The notes: generated by a model not told the origin, from the sequence alone. A stretch of 6,648 nucleotides of DNA from Candidatus Culexmicrobium profundum (GCA_025061245.1 JANZKD010000098.1:1-6648), one strand, 5' to 3'. Counted from the stretch's first letter, positions 1-5,881 are shown. A program made the numbers and translations.

Positions 1-1132
1 AAAAGGAACAGAAACATTAACTGAAATAATCAACAAAATAAAGCAAGCAAAGGCAAATGAAACAGAAAGAGAAATTAAAAATGCACTACTCAGAAGATTA
101 CTCCCATTAGAAGAACTAGGATTATTTACGGGAAATTTAAGCCTAAGTGAAATCGATACACTTGACTTATCTGAATTAACATATGAAGCAAAAAAGCTCA
201 CAATAAACATCATACTAAGAATGTTCTATAATTCACCTGAACCTAGAATACTAATAATAGAAGAAGCCCAGAACATAATACCAGCAAGACAATTAAATCA
301 AACACCAACAACAGCTGAATTAATAATAAACGAGCTTAGAAAAAAGGGAGTTAGCGTCATTCTAATTGCTCAAATGCCAAGCCAAGTATCATTAGCCTTC
401 AGAAATGCAGACTACATAATCATACATCGATTACAATTAACCATAAAAGAGGCACAAACACTAGGTCTAAACACTAATGAAATCAAGAAGATATCTAAAC
501 TTGAAACCGGAGAATGCCTCATAATCAGCAGAGGAGAAAAAAATTGGATAAAAATTCTAAAAGAGAAAAATAAACCAGCAAAGGTACAATCTAAGAAAAA
601 GGAGATTAAAATAAAACAAAGCTATCAAAAAGAATTCTATCCCCCCATTGAAGAGATAATCGAAGAAATATCACTACTATCAAAATGGAGAATTGAGACA
701 TCTAATAAAATAAATAAAATTGAAGAAATACTCAGCAAAATAACTCAAGATTTAAGAGAACTAAATGAAGCTTGGGAAGCTACAAGGAAAGCAAAAATAG
801 CAATAAGTCCAATATCAATAGGAGACTTCATAAAAAGAACAAATGAAAAATTAACACAACTATCCACAGCAATTGCAGTTCTAAGAAGGAAACAACTTGA
901 AGAAAAACATCATCTCAAAAGTAGTCTTGAAACAGTAAACCATGAGCAAACCAATATAAATGAAATAAAATCAGAACTTACAGAAATCAAAAAGAGAATA
1001 GCAGATCTAGAGAAGACAACAAAACAGAACATTCGAAAAATATATGGATTAATAGACAAGCTGCAAAAGCTCCAAGGAAACCTTATAGAATTCGAAAGAT
1101 GGGTAAAGGAGGTTTTTAATGACATTGAATGA
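1..1132 (+). CDS. HerA/FtsK-type ATPase with C-terminal coiled coil (5' truncated)
   Basis: The reading frame is open from the left edge (first whole codon at base 2), so the N-terminus and Walker A are outside the window; 376 residues remain. Seen: a Walker B strand with two acidic residues, RILIIEEAQNIIP (fragment residues 82-94), then LRKKGVSVILIAQMPSQV (112-129). That second block matches the HerA segment that holds the arginine finger and the 'SQRPS' sensor loop, although the usual Arg is Met here. An LETGECLI stretch (167-174) resembles the HerA C-terminal strand. From about residue 215 to 373 the protein is Lys/Glu-rich with heptad spacing of Ile/Leu, predicting coiled coils; this tail is not part of classical HerA. 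Known: HerA proteins form hexameric DNA translocases that usually work with the NurA nuclease in end resection. Inferred: a DNA-pumping ATPase whose tail mediates assembly or partner binding. It overlaps the helicase gene by 14 bases. The family call is fairly sure; the exact subfamily is not. Confidence 0.8.
   Translation, partial: KGTETLTEIINKIKQAKANETEREIKNALLRRLLPLEELGLFTGNLSLSEIDTLDLSELTYEAKKLTINIILRMFYNSPEPRILIIEEAQNIIPARQLNQTPTTAELIINELRKKGVSVILIAQMPSQVSLAFRNADYIIIHRLQLTIKEAQTLGLNTNEIKKISKLETGECLIISRGEKNWIKILKEKNKPAKVQSKKKEIKIKQSYQKEFYPPIEEIIEEISLLSKWRIETSNKINKIEEILSKITQDLRELNEAWEATRKAKIAISPISIGDFIKRTNEKLTQLSTAIAVLRRKQLEEKHHLKSSLETVNHEQTNINEIKSELTEIKKRIADLEKTTKQNIRKIYGLIDKLQKLQGNLIEFERWVKEVFNDIE
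1105..1113 (+). promoter_or_regulatory. Strong Shine-Dalgarno site for the XPD-like gene
   Basis: AAAGGAGGT lies inside the last codons of the ATPase gene, 5 bases before the ATG at 1119. It fits the archaeal anti-Shine-Dalgarno closely. It supports that start and independent or coupled translation of the helicase from a shared mRNA. Confidence 0.8.
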
Positions 1133-2945
1133 AAATAGCTCAAAATATTTTCCCTATAAAAAATACAGGGAAAAACAACTCAAATTAATAGAAATGACCA
1201 AGAAAAGCATACTGGAAAAAACACATCTAGTCATACAGGCACCAGCAGGCTTTGGGAAAACTATATGTGTACTAGCTGGAGCATTAGAAGCAACAGAAAA
1301 AAATAACTTAAAAATCCTATGGATTTGCAGGACACATAGAGAAGCAGACAGAGTAATAGATGAAGCAAAAGAAATTTACTCAATAAATCCATGGATATCA
1401 GCCATCACAATAAGAGCAAGAAGCGAATTATGCCCCATGCCAATAAGCAATGAGATAAGAAGAGATGCAGAATCATTCTCAATATTATGCTCTGAAATTA
1501 AAAAAAGAAGACTCTGCCCATATTATAGTCCTCAAAAAATAGAAAACATAGAACTTCCAGCCATCGGATCAATAAAGGATATAACTAAGCAATGCCTAGA
1601 GCATCATATTTGCCCATATGAAAGCATAAGGAAAAAAATTGGAAAATATAAAATTATATCGCTGGCCTATCTATATGTATTAAAACAACCAATATTTAAG
1701 AGACTGAATATAAATGAGGAAAAATGTATTCTAATTATAGATGAAGCACACAACATACTGGAAGCAGCACAAAAATTACTAAGCGAAAAATTAACCATAA
1801 AAAGCTTAAAAATGACCTTAATAGAAGCAAAAAAATACAAAGTCAATGTTGCCGAGGAAATTACAAATAAAATTTTAGAAATAATAAATGGAGTAAAAAA
1901 TGAAAAAATAATAGACAAAGAAAAATTTGCATCAAAGATCGAAAAAGAAACAGCCAAAAAAGTTGAAGAAATAGCAAAACACCTTTTAGAAATAGGCATG
2001 AAAATAAGAAGACAATTAGCATCAGAAAACAAAATTCCAAGATCACATATCCACCACCTCGGAAAATTCATATCTCTACTAAGTAATGCAATTGGTAAAG
2101 AAGAATACAGTCTAATACTAAGAGAAAACGAAATAGAGTTACTATGCTTCGATCCCAAAAGCATAATGAGAAGACTATTCAAAAAATTCTTCACCACCAT
2201 AAGTTTATCTGGAACTATTAGCAATAGATACAATAAAATTATGGGTATAAAGCAAGCAAGATTCCTAGAAATCACCCTAAAATATAATCCCGACCAAATA
2301 CTCTCCATTATCGCATCCAATGTTACCAGCGACTATGAAAAAAGGAATCCTCAAATGTATAGAAAAATGCTAGAATATATCATCGTAACTTCAGAAATCA
2401 TAAATGCTGGAATTGGAATATTTACAGCATCCTACAACGTATTAAAAGGCATCATAGAAGCAGGAATACTAAACATAAAAAAACCAGTATTTATCGAAGA
2501 TGAAAACATGACCTCCCGAATGAATGAAATACAAATAGAATTATTCAAGGAAAAAGCACGAAAAAATGGAGCAATATACCTAGGAGTATGCGGAGGAAGA
2601 GCTAGTGAAGGAGTTGATTATCCTGGAAAAGAAATGGATGTAGTGATATTAGCTGGAATACCATTTCCAGAGCCAACCCCTTCAATTAAGGCCAAAATAA
2701 AATATTATGAGAAAAAGTATGGGAGAAAAATGGGAAAATTATATGGATACATAATTCCATCCATGTGGAAAGTAGCTCAAGCAGCAGGAAGAGTAATTAG
2801 AGGGCCAGAGGATAGAGGAGCAATAATTTACCTAGATAAAAGATATCAAAAATACAGTAAACTACTTCCCAAATGGATGCGTCCAAGAAAAACAATACAT
2901 GATGCTGCAGAATTAAAAGAAGAATTAAGCCTATTTTTTGCATAG
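1119..2945 (+). CDS. xpd: XPD/Rad3-family Fe-S DNA helicase (608 aa)
   Basis: A superfamily 2 helicase of the XPD/Rad3/DinG type; family members unwind DNA 5'-3' using ATP and act in repair or in removing blocking structures. Seen in order: a Q-like motif FPYKKYREKQ (11-20); motif I APAGFGKT (41-48, Lys47); motif Ia WICRTHREADR (68-78); an Fe-S domain with Cys105, Cys124, Cys133 and Cys165 plus an extra Cys159; the DEAH box DEAH (208-211); a charged helical insert (about 215-350) in the place of the Arch domain; motif III SLSGT (362-366); motif V GGRASEGVDYPG (492-503); motif VI QAAGRVIRG (554-562). All catalytic motifs look intact and the length fits archaeal XPD. The start is fixed by the GGAGGT site at 1108. 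It overlaps the upstream HerA-like gene by 14 bases and precedes a cyclophilin-like gene. A DinG-like paralogue rather than the true XPD orthologue remains possible. Confidence 0.92.
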   Translation: MTLNENSSKYFPYKKYREKQLKLIEMTKKSILEKTHLVIQAPAGFGKTICVLAGALEATEKNNLKILWICRTHREADRVIDEAKEIYSINPWISAITIRARSELCPMPISNEIRRDAESFSILCSEIKKRRLCPYYSPQKIENIELPAIGSIKDITKQCLEHHICPYESIRKKIGKYKIISLAYLYVLKQPIFKRLNINEEKCILIIDEAHNILEAAQKLLSEKLTIKSLKMTLIEAKKYKVNVAEEITNKILEIINGVKNEKIIDKEKFASKIEKETAKKVEEIAKHLLEIGMKIRRQLASENKIPRSHIHHLGKFISLLSNAIGKEEYSLILRENEIELLCFDPKSIMRRLFKKFFTTISLSGTISNRYNKIMGIKQARFLEITLKYNPDQILSIIASNVTSDYEKRNPQMYRKMLEYIIVTSEIINAGIGIFTASYNVLKGIIEAGILNIKKPVFIEDENMTSRMNEIQIELFKEKARKNGAIYLGVCGGRASEGVDYPGKEMDVVILAGIPFPEPTPSIKAKIKYYEKKYGRKMGKLYGYIIPSMWKVAQAAGRVIRGPEDRGAIIYLDKRYQKYSKLLPKWMRPRKTIHDAAELKEELSLFFA

Positions 2946-2980
2946 CAAAGTTAAAGTAAAAAGACTTCAGAAAATAAATC

Positions 2981-3364
2981 ATGAAATCCAAATATGAAAA
3001 ATATACAATAAAATTAAAAATACCCCAAGACATCGAGGTAAAAATTGAACTTATACGGAAAATTGCACCTTTAACCATTCAAGCAATATTAAAAAACCTA
3101 CCCTTCAACACAAGAATCAAAAAATATAGAAAGCAAATCATATTATACTTTCCAATAAAATTTAAAGCTGAAAAAACCACGGTAAATGTAAAAAGAAGCG
3201 ACGTAGCATACTGGCCTCTCTCACAAGCGCTATGCATATATTTAGAAGATATGCGAACAAGTAGCCCAGTAATATTAGTGGGAAAAGTAACCGAAGGCTT
3301 AAACCTTTTAGCAAAAATAGCTAGTGGAACAGGAGTAATAATTAGCGAAATAAATGAAAACTAA
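2981..3364 (+). CDS. Cyclophilin-like-fold protein (DUF369/TM1367 type), 127 aa
   Basis: The second half, VAYWPLSQALCIYL (75-88) followed by SPVILVGKVTEGLNLL (95-110), matches from memory the signature of the small cyclophilin-like domain family typified by TM1367 (Cyclophil_like, formerly DUF369). The N-terminal half, strongly basic with KLKIPQDIEV-type strands, could form the first part of the same beta barrel. These proteins share the cyclophilin fold, but prolyl-isomerase activity is not established for them, so the biochemical role is unknown. The length fits a stand-alone domain. The ATG at 2981 is the first start after an in-frame stop at 2975-2977; no good ribosome binding site precedes it, so it may depend on reinitiation from the helicase 35 bases upstream. 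Same strand and A-rich codon use as the two upstream genes, suggesting one operon. Its stop overlaps the stop of the convergent gene. Confidence 0.7.
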   Translation: MKSKYEKYTIKLKIPQDIEVKIELIRKIAPLTIQAILKNLPFNTRIKKYRKQIILYFPIKFKAEKTTVNVKRSDVAYWPLSQALCIYLEDMRTSSPVILVGKVTEGLNLLAKIASGTGVIISEINEN

Positions 3365-3726
3365 AGCTTTATGAATGAGGGTTTCTCCCTAAGCCTTATA
3401 ATTGGAACAGCAATCCAGCCAGGTTTCACACCCTCTGAAATAAGCACTCGTTCACCCCTTTCCTCTGCTTTGACTAAGAAGTATTTTCCAGACACTTCAC
3501 TATCACTCACATAGTAGTAAAAAATAGGCATACCATAGAACTTGTAATAATCACGATATACTGCAATTATACCTAAAACATCTTTACCATTATCATTGAA
3601 ATGCAATACATATATCGGCTGACCCAATGCAGCAATCGAAGCAACAAACCTTGCTAAATCCTCAATAGAATTCACTCTCAACGAAATAGGCGGAGCAATC
3701 TTATATGATTCTTCAATCTTAGACAT
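3361..3726 (-). CDS. Small conserved-looking archaeal protein of unknown function (121 aa)
   Basis: I do not recognise a named family. The protein starts with a polar segment, has a probable helix at VNSIEDLARFVASIAALG (18-35), then a run of probable beta strands: PIYVLHF (37-43), DVLGIIAVYRDY (49-60), an aromatic-rich part at 57-72 with nine Tyr/Phe, KYFLVKA (81-87), RVLIS (93-97) and WIAVPIIRL (104-112). No signal peptide, transmembrane segment, Cys or zinc motif is seen. It looks like a small soluble alpha/beta domain and has the low-complexity-free, evenly mixed composition of a real gene. The ATG at 3726 is preferred to the GTG at 3729 because a GGTGAT site at 3735-3730 is better spaced from it. 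It has its own AT-rich upstream region and converges with the cyclophilin-like gene. No function is proposed. Confidence 0.75.
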   Translation of the reverse strand: MSKIEESYKIAPPISLRVNSIEDLARFVASIAALGQPIYVLHFNDNGKDVLGIIAVYRDYYKFYGMPIFYYYVSDSEVSGKYFLVKAEERGERVLISEGVKPGWIAVPIIRLREKPSFIKL

Positions 3727-3729
3727 CAC

Positions 3730-3735
3730 ATCACC
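3730..3735 (-). promoter_or_regulatory. Shine-Dalgarno site of the 121-aa unknown gene
   Basis: On the minus strand GGTGAT is followed by GTG ATG. The site sits 3 bases before ATG 3726 and directly against GTG 3729, so it favours the ATG although the spacing is short. Confidence 0.5.
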
Positions 3736-3758
3736 TAAAGAATAATTTCTAGAGGGGG

Positions 3759-3792
3759 TATATTAAATTAGTTTATTTATGATTATAAAAAC
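3759..3792 (-). promoter_or_regulatory. Candidate archaeal promoter of the 121-aa unknown gene
   Basis: Two TATA-like elements are visible on the minus strand: GTTTTTATAA (3792-3783) and TTTAATATA (3767-3759). With initiation about 25 bases downstream they would give leaders of about 30 or about 10 bases respectively. The whole gap is so AT-rich that neither can be chosen from sequence alone. Confidence 0.35.
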
Positions 3793-3850
3793 AATAAAAT
3801 ATTAAATCAATTAGTTAACAAAAACATAATAAGGATTAACAATAATTTAG

Positions 3851-3863
3851 ACTTAAAAATATA
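3851..3863 (-). terminator. Possible T-rich terminator after the aminotransferase gene
   Basis: Read on the minus strand, the stop codon is followed at once by TATATTTTTAAG, a T-rich tract of the kind that ends archaeal transcripts without a hairpin. The surrounding AT-richness makes this weak evidence. Confidence 0.3.
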
Positions 3864-5030
3864 TTACAAATTTTCGATAAAAGTCCTAATCCTCTCAACA
3901 CCCTCCCTAAGATTTTCAATTGAAGATGCATATGAAATTCTAAGATGAAATTCACCGCCGGCTCCAAACACACTTCCAGGAACTGTACAAACACCAGCCT
4001 TTAAAAGTAACATCTCAGCCAACTCCATCGAATTCATATTTAAGGCTGAAAAATCTGGAAATACATAAAAAGCTCCACCAGGTCTTGGGCACTTTACACC
4101 TTTAATTGAATTTAAAGCATCAACCAGAAACTTCCTCCTCGCATCATATTCTTTAACCATCCGTTCAACAGGTCCCTGATCACCTTTCAAAGCTTTAACG
4201 CCAGCAATCTGTACGAAGGCAGCAGGACAAGTAACTGAATTTTGCTGAATTCTAACCAATAAATTAATTAGTTGCTTAGAAGCAATAGTAAATCCAAGTC
4301 TCCATCCAGTCATAGCATAAGCCTTTGAAAAACCATCAATAACTACAACCCTATCCAACGAGTCAACTAAAGAAAGAATAGTAAACGGAGAAAAATCATC
4401 ATAAACAAGTAATCTATAAATCTCATCCGAAATAACATAGAAATCATAATCTTCAGCAAGATCCAATATAAGTTTAAAATAATCTCTTGACAACACATTA
4501 CCTGTAGGATTATTGGGAGAGTTAATCATAAGAGCCTTAGTCCTACTGCTTATAGCGCTTTTTATAGACTCCTCATCGGAATTATTTAAATAGTATGGAA
4601 CCTCGACAGGTTTTCCACCAAAGAGCGTTATACAAGATATATATGTAGGCCATGCCGGTGTCAAAACTACTACTTCATCACCAGAATCTACTATCGACTG
4701 AAGCACTGAATAAATTGCAAACTTGGAACCAGGAGTGACAATAATCTCACTTTCAGCATCAACTTCAACCTTAAAATACTTCAAATAATATTCAGCTATT
4801 GCCTCTCTTAACTCCAATAGACCCCTAGAGGAGGTATAATGTGTATACCCTGATTTTAACGCATCAATACAAGCATCCTTAATGTATTGAGGAGTATCAA
4901 AATCAGGCTCACCGATATCTAACTTAATTATATTCTTACCTTCCCTTCGAAGTCTATTAGCTTTTTCAGCCATACTTAACGTTGGGGAGGGCTTCAAACT
5001 AATCACACGTTTTGAAAAACGCCCCACCAT
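3864..5030 (-). CDS. PLP-dependent class I aminotransferase, aspartate aminotransferase-like (388 aa)
   Basis: A fold-type I aminotransferase that moves an amino group between an amino acid and a 2-oxo acid; the nearest resemblance is to archaeal/Thermus-type aspartate aminotransferases. Seen: LDIGEPDFDTP (37-47) in the substrate-gating N-terminal part; TPGSKFAI (99-106) in the cofactor phosphate region; Trp127 in TPAWPTY; NNPTG (173-177) with the Asn that contacts PLP; SDEIY (201-205) with the Asp that holds the pyridine nitrogen; SKAYAMTGWRLG (235-246) with the PLP-binding Lys236; and Arg364 in HLRISYA, which binds the substrate carboxylate. All key residues are present and the length is normal. 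The ATG at 5030 is chosen over an upstream TTG at 5051 because GGTGAT (5042-5037) lies 6 bases before it. Substrate range (Asp, aromatic, Ala) cannot be read from sequence. It lies downstream of alba and has its own TATA-like element, so it is probably transcribed alone. Confidence 0.92.
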   Translation of the reverse strand: MVGRFSKRVISLKPSPTLSMAEKANRLRREGKNIIKLDIGEPDFDTPQYIKDACIDALKSGYTHYTSSRGLLELREAIAEYYLKYFKVEVDAESEIIVTPGSKFAIYSVLQSIVDSGDEVVVLTPAWPTYISCITLFGGKPVEVPYYLNNSDEESIKSAISSRTKALMINSPNNPTGNVLSRDYFKLILDLAEDYDFYVISDEIYRLLVYDDFSPFTILSLVDSLDRVVVIDGFSKAYAMTGWRLGFTIASKQLINLLVRIQQNSVTCPAAFVQIAGVKALKGDQGPVERMVKEYDARRKFLVDALNSIKGVKCPRPGGAFYVFPDFSALNMNSMELAEMLLLKAGVCTVPGSVFGAGGEFHLRISYASSIENLREGVERIRTFIENL

Positions 5031-5036
5031 AAATAC

Positions 5037-5042
5037 ATCACC
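5037..5042 (-). promoter_or_regulatory. Shine-Dalgarno site deciding the aminotransferase start
   Basis: GGTGAT on the minus strand, 6 bases before ATG 5030. It lies downstream of the alternative TTG at 5051 and so argues against that longer start. Confidence 0.7.
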
Positions 5043-5096
5043 GGCAACCAAACCTTATTAAAATACAATTAATAACCATTTTGATTACACGATAAA

Positions 5097-5104
5097 GATA
5101 TAAA
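5097..5104 (-). promoter_or_regulatory. Candidate TATA box for the aminotransferase gene
   Basis: TTTATATC on the minus strand, close to the archaeal TTTATATA consensus. It would place the start of transcription near 5075, giving a leader of about 45 bases that includes the GGTGAT site. No clear BRE is visible. Confidence 0.4.
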
Positions 5105-5116
5105 TTAAAAAGGAAA
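5105..5116 (-). terminator. Possible T-rich terminator after alba
   Basis: On the minus strand, TTTCCTTTTT starts 20 bases after the alba stop codon and directly precedes the aminotransferase TATA candidate. It is compatible with U-tract termination that separates the two genes. Confidence 0.35.
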
Positions 5117-5135
5117 TTGGAAGTGCTGGACATCC

Positions 5136-5420
5136 CTAGGACTTTCTCTCTAACACTATTTCAATTGTGGATACATTGCGCATTTGTTCACCAGTGCCAA
5201 CTTGCTCCGTACCAATTGAAACCTTCTTGACATCAACTTGTTCTGGCATAAACCTAGTCTTTACTATTTCAGCTACATCGACGGCTTTACTTATCGCTCG
5301 TCCTCTAGCCTTAATTACCACTGAATTAGCTCCCTGATTGAACTGTATAACTACAGCCAAGACATAATTCATAGTTCCCTTCTTCCCAACTAAAACAACA
5401 TTTCCAGTTGATTGAGCCAT
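5136..5420 (-). CDS. albA: Chromatin protein Alba (94 aa)
   Basis: A small dimeric DNA- and RNA-binding chromatin protein of archaea that coats and bridges nucleic acid and can be tuned by acetylation. Seen: NVVLVGKKGTMNYV (7-20), matching the Alba N-terminal strand and the paired-lysine site (Lys13/Lys14, equivalent to Lys16/Lys17 of Sulfolobus Alba); the basic KARGRAISKAVDVAEIVKTRF helix region (37-57), of which the RGRAISKAVD part is strongly conserved; and STIEIVLERK (84-93), the last strand. Gly15 stands where Sulfolobus has Pro. The length is complete for the family. The ATG at 5420 follows GGAGGGTGG (5432-5424), a strong ribosome binding site, as expected of an abundant protein. It sits 93 bases downstream of padR on the same strand with its own TATA-like box, so it is probably a single-gene transcript. 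Confidence 0.96.
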   Translation of the reverse strand: MAQSTGNVVLVGKKGTMNYVLAVVIQFNQGANSVVIKARGRAISKAVDVAEIVKTRFMPEQVDVKKVSIGTEQVGTGEQMRNVSTIEIVLERKS

Positions 5421-5423
5421 TTT

Positions 5424-5432
5424 CCACCCTCC
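5424..5432 (-). promoter_or_regulatory. Shine-Dalgarno site of alba
   Basis: GGAGGGTGG on the minus strand; its GGAGG part is 7 bases and its GGTGG part 3 bases from ATG 5420. It supports this start and high translation. Confidence 0.7.
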
Positions 5433-5470
5433 GTTGCAGTTGTTTAATGAAGTCGTATTTTAGTGAGAAC

Positions 5471-5482
5471 ATATTAAATTTA
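5471..5482 (-). promoter_or_regulatory. Candidate TATA element of alba
   Basis: TAAATTTAATAT on the minus strand. Initiation about 25 bases downstream (near 5450) would give a leader of about 30 bases holding the strong ribosome binding site. It is the best AT-element in the 93-base gap. Confidence 0.45.
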
Positions 5483-5513
5483 AGTCTTACTACAATCGAC
5501 AAAAACAATTTGT

Positions 5514-5813
5514 TTAGAACAAAAGTTTTTTAAGCGAATCAATAAATTCTTTCGCTCTTTCAAATGTATCCAATCCATATTCCGTTGGAACATAATAGGT
5601 TTCACCATTACGCTTAACCTTTTTAATCAATCCTTCCCTAACCATTCTATATAAAACAGCATAAACCGTAACTGTAGAAGGAGAAAAATTAAATTTCTCT
5701 CTAATTGCTTTTTTAACTTCATAACCGTATCTAGGTTTTTCCTTTAAAACACTCATCACATATAACCATAAATTCTCCTTAGTCAATTTCTTTACAAGCC
5801 TATTATAAGCCAT
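5514..5813 (-). CDS. PadR-family winged-helix transcriptional regulator (99 aa)
   Basis: A small DNA-binding regulator that acts as a dimer, commonly a repressor of its own gene and of a neighbour. Seen: LWLYVMSVLKEKPRYGYEV (15-33), with the PadR hallmark 'YGYE' after the first helix; FSPSTVTVYAVLYRMVREGL (42-61), the recognition helix region; KRNGETYYVPTEYG (66-79), the wing; and a C-terminal helix FERAKEFIDSLKKL (82-95) for dimerisation. It is short, lacking the large C-terminal domain of PadR subfamily 1, so it resembles the compact PadR-s2 proteins. The ATG at 5813 is preferred to the TTG at 5831 because GGGAG (5827-5823) precedes it at 9 bases and MAYNRL is a natural start. It is divergent from the inositol-phosphate synthase gene, with a dyad in the shared gap. 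The inducer is unknown; a role outside that neighbour is possible. Confidence 0.88.
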   Translation of the reverse strand: MAYNRLVKKLTKENLWLYVMSVLKEKPRYGYEVKKAIREKFNFSPSTVTVYAVLYRMVREGLIKKVKRNGETYYVPTEYGLDTFERAKEFIDSLKKLLF

Positions 5814-5830
5814 AAGACAACACTCCCACA

Positions 5831-5850
5831 ATATTTACGACGCGAAATAT
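5831..5850. promoter_or_regulatory. Candidate PadR operator: ATATTT-N8-AAATAT
   Basis: Perfect 6-base inverted arms at 5831-5836 and 5845-5850 are separated by the 8 bases acgacgcg. The site lies 18 bases ahead of the padR ATG and overlaps the TATA element. Known PadR operators are dyads with an 8-base gap (ATGT-N8-ACAT type), so the geometry fits although the arm sequence differs. The arms are AT-only, so chance is not excluded. Confidence 0.4.
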
Positions 5851-5857
5851 ATTTATA
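5845..5857. promoter_or_regulatory. Shared TATA region of the divergent padR / inositol-phosphate synthase promoters
   Basis: AAATATATTT (5845-5854) is its own reverse complement and continues as ATAG. It can serve as a TATA box rightward, with a start near 5877 for the synthase gene, and leftward, with a start near 5823 for padR. There is no other good TATA candidate in the 81-base gap between the two start codons. Confidence 0.5.
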
Positions 5858-5881
5858 GTTTTTAGGAAAAGATGAGGAAAA

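Larger units (their letters stand above)
3736..3863. other. Very AT-rich intergenic spacer
   Basis: A spacer of roughly 130 bases between the aminotransferase stop and the unknown gene's ribosome binding site. Apart from the TATA-like elements and a T-run in the minus sense at 3859-3855, I see no small gene, RNA fold or repeat in it. Confidence 0.6.

Noticed and set aside
910..1143. Minus-strand open frame opposite the coiled-coil tail
   Set aside because: A shadow of a Lys/Glu-rich plus-strand gene; no ribosome binding site or family signal.
1667..2320. A 217-codon open frame on the minus strand within the helicase gene
   Set aside because: It is antisense to conserved helicase sequence including the Arch-like insert, and its product is a hydrophobic Ile/Leu/Phe/Ser mix typical of the complement of A-rich coding DNA.
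2926..2945. T-run (TTTTTT) at the end of the helicase gene as a terminator or as a promoter for the next gene
   Set aside because: It is coding (the Phe-Phe before the last residue) and no other element supports termination or initiation there.
2797..3078. Minus-strand frame spanning the helicase end and the cyclophilin-like start
   Set aside because: It overlaps helicase motif VI and a real gene on the other strand; the composition is that of an antisense shadow.
3736..3863. A possible small RNA gene (C/D box type) in the AT-rich spacer
   Set aside because: No paired C (RTGATGA) and D (CTGA) boxes at suitable spacing were found; GTGATG near 3730 is explained as a ribosome binding site and start.
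5031..5051. Upstream TTG start at 5051 extending the aminotransferase by 7 residues
   Set aside because: The GGTGAT ribosome binding site lies inside this extension at the right distance for ATG 5030.
5326..5508. 60-codon minus-strand frame overlapping the alba start
   Set aside because: Out of frame with the well-supported alba gene and covering its promoter; no recognisable product.
5814..5831. Upstream TTG start at 5831 for the PadR protein
   Set aside because: It would place the GGGAG site within the coding region, and its extra residues (WECCL) do not resemble a PadR N-terminus.
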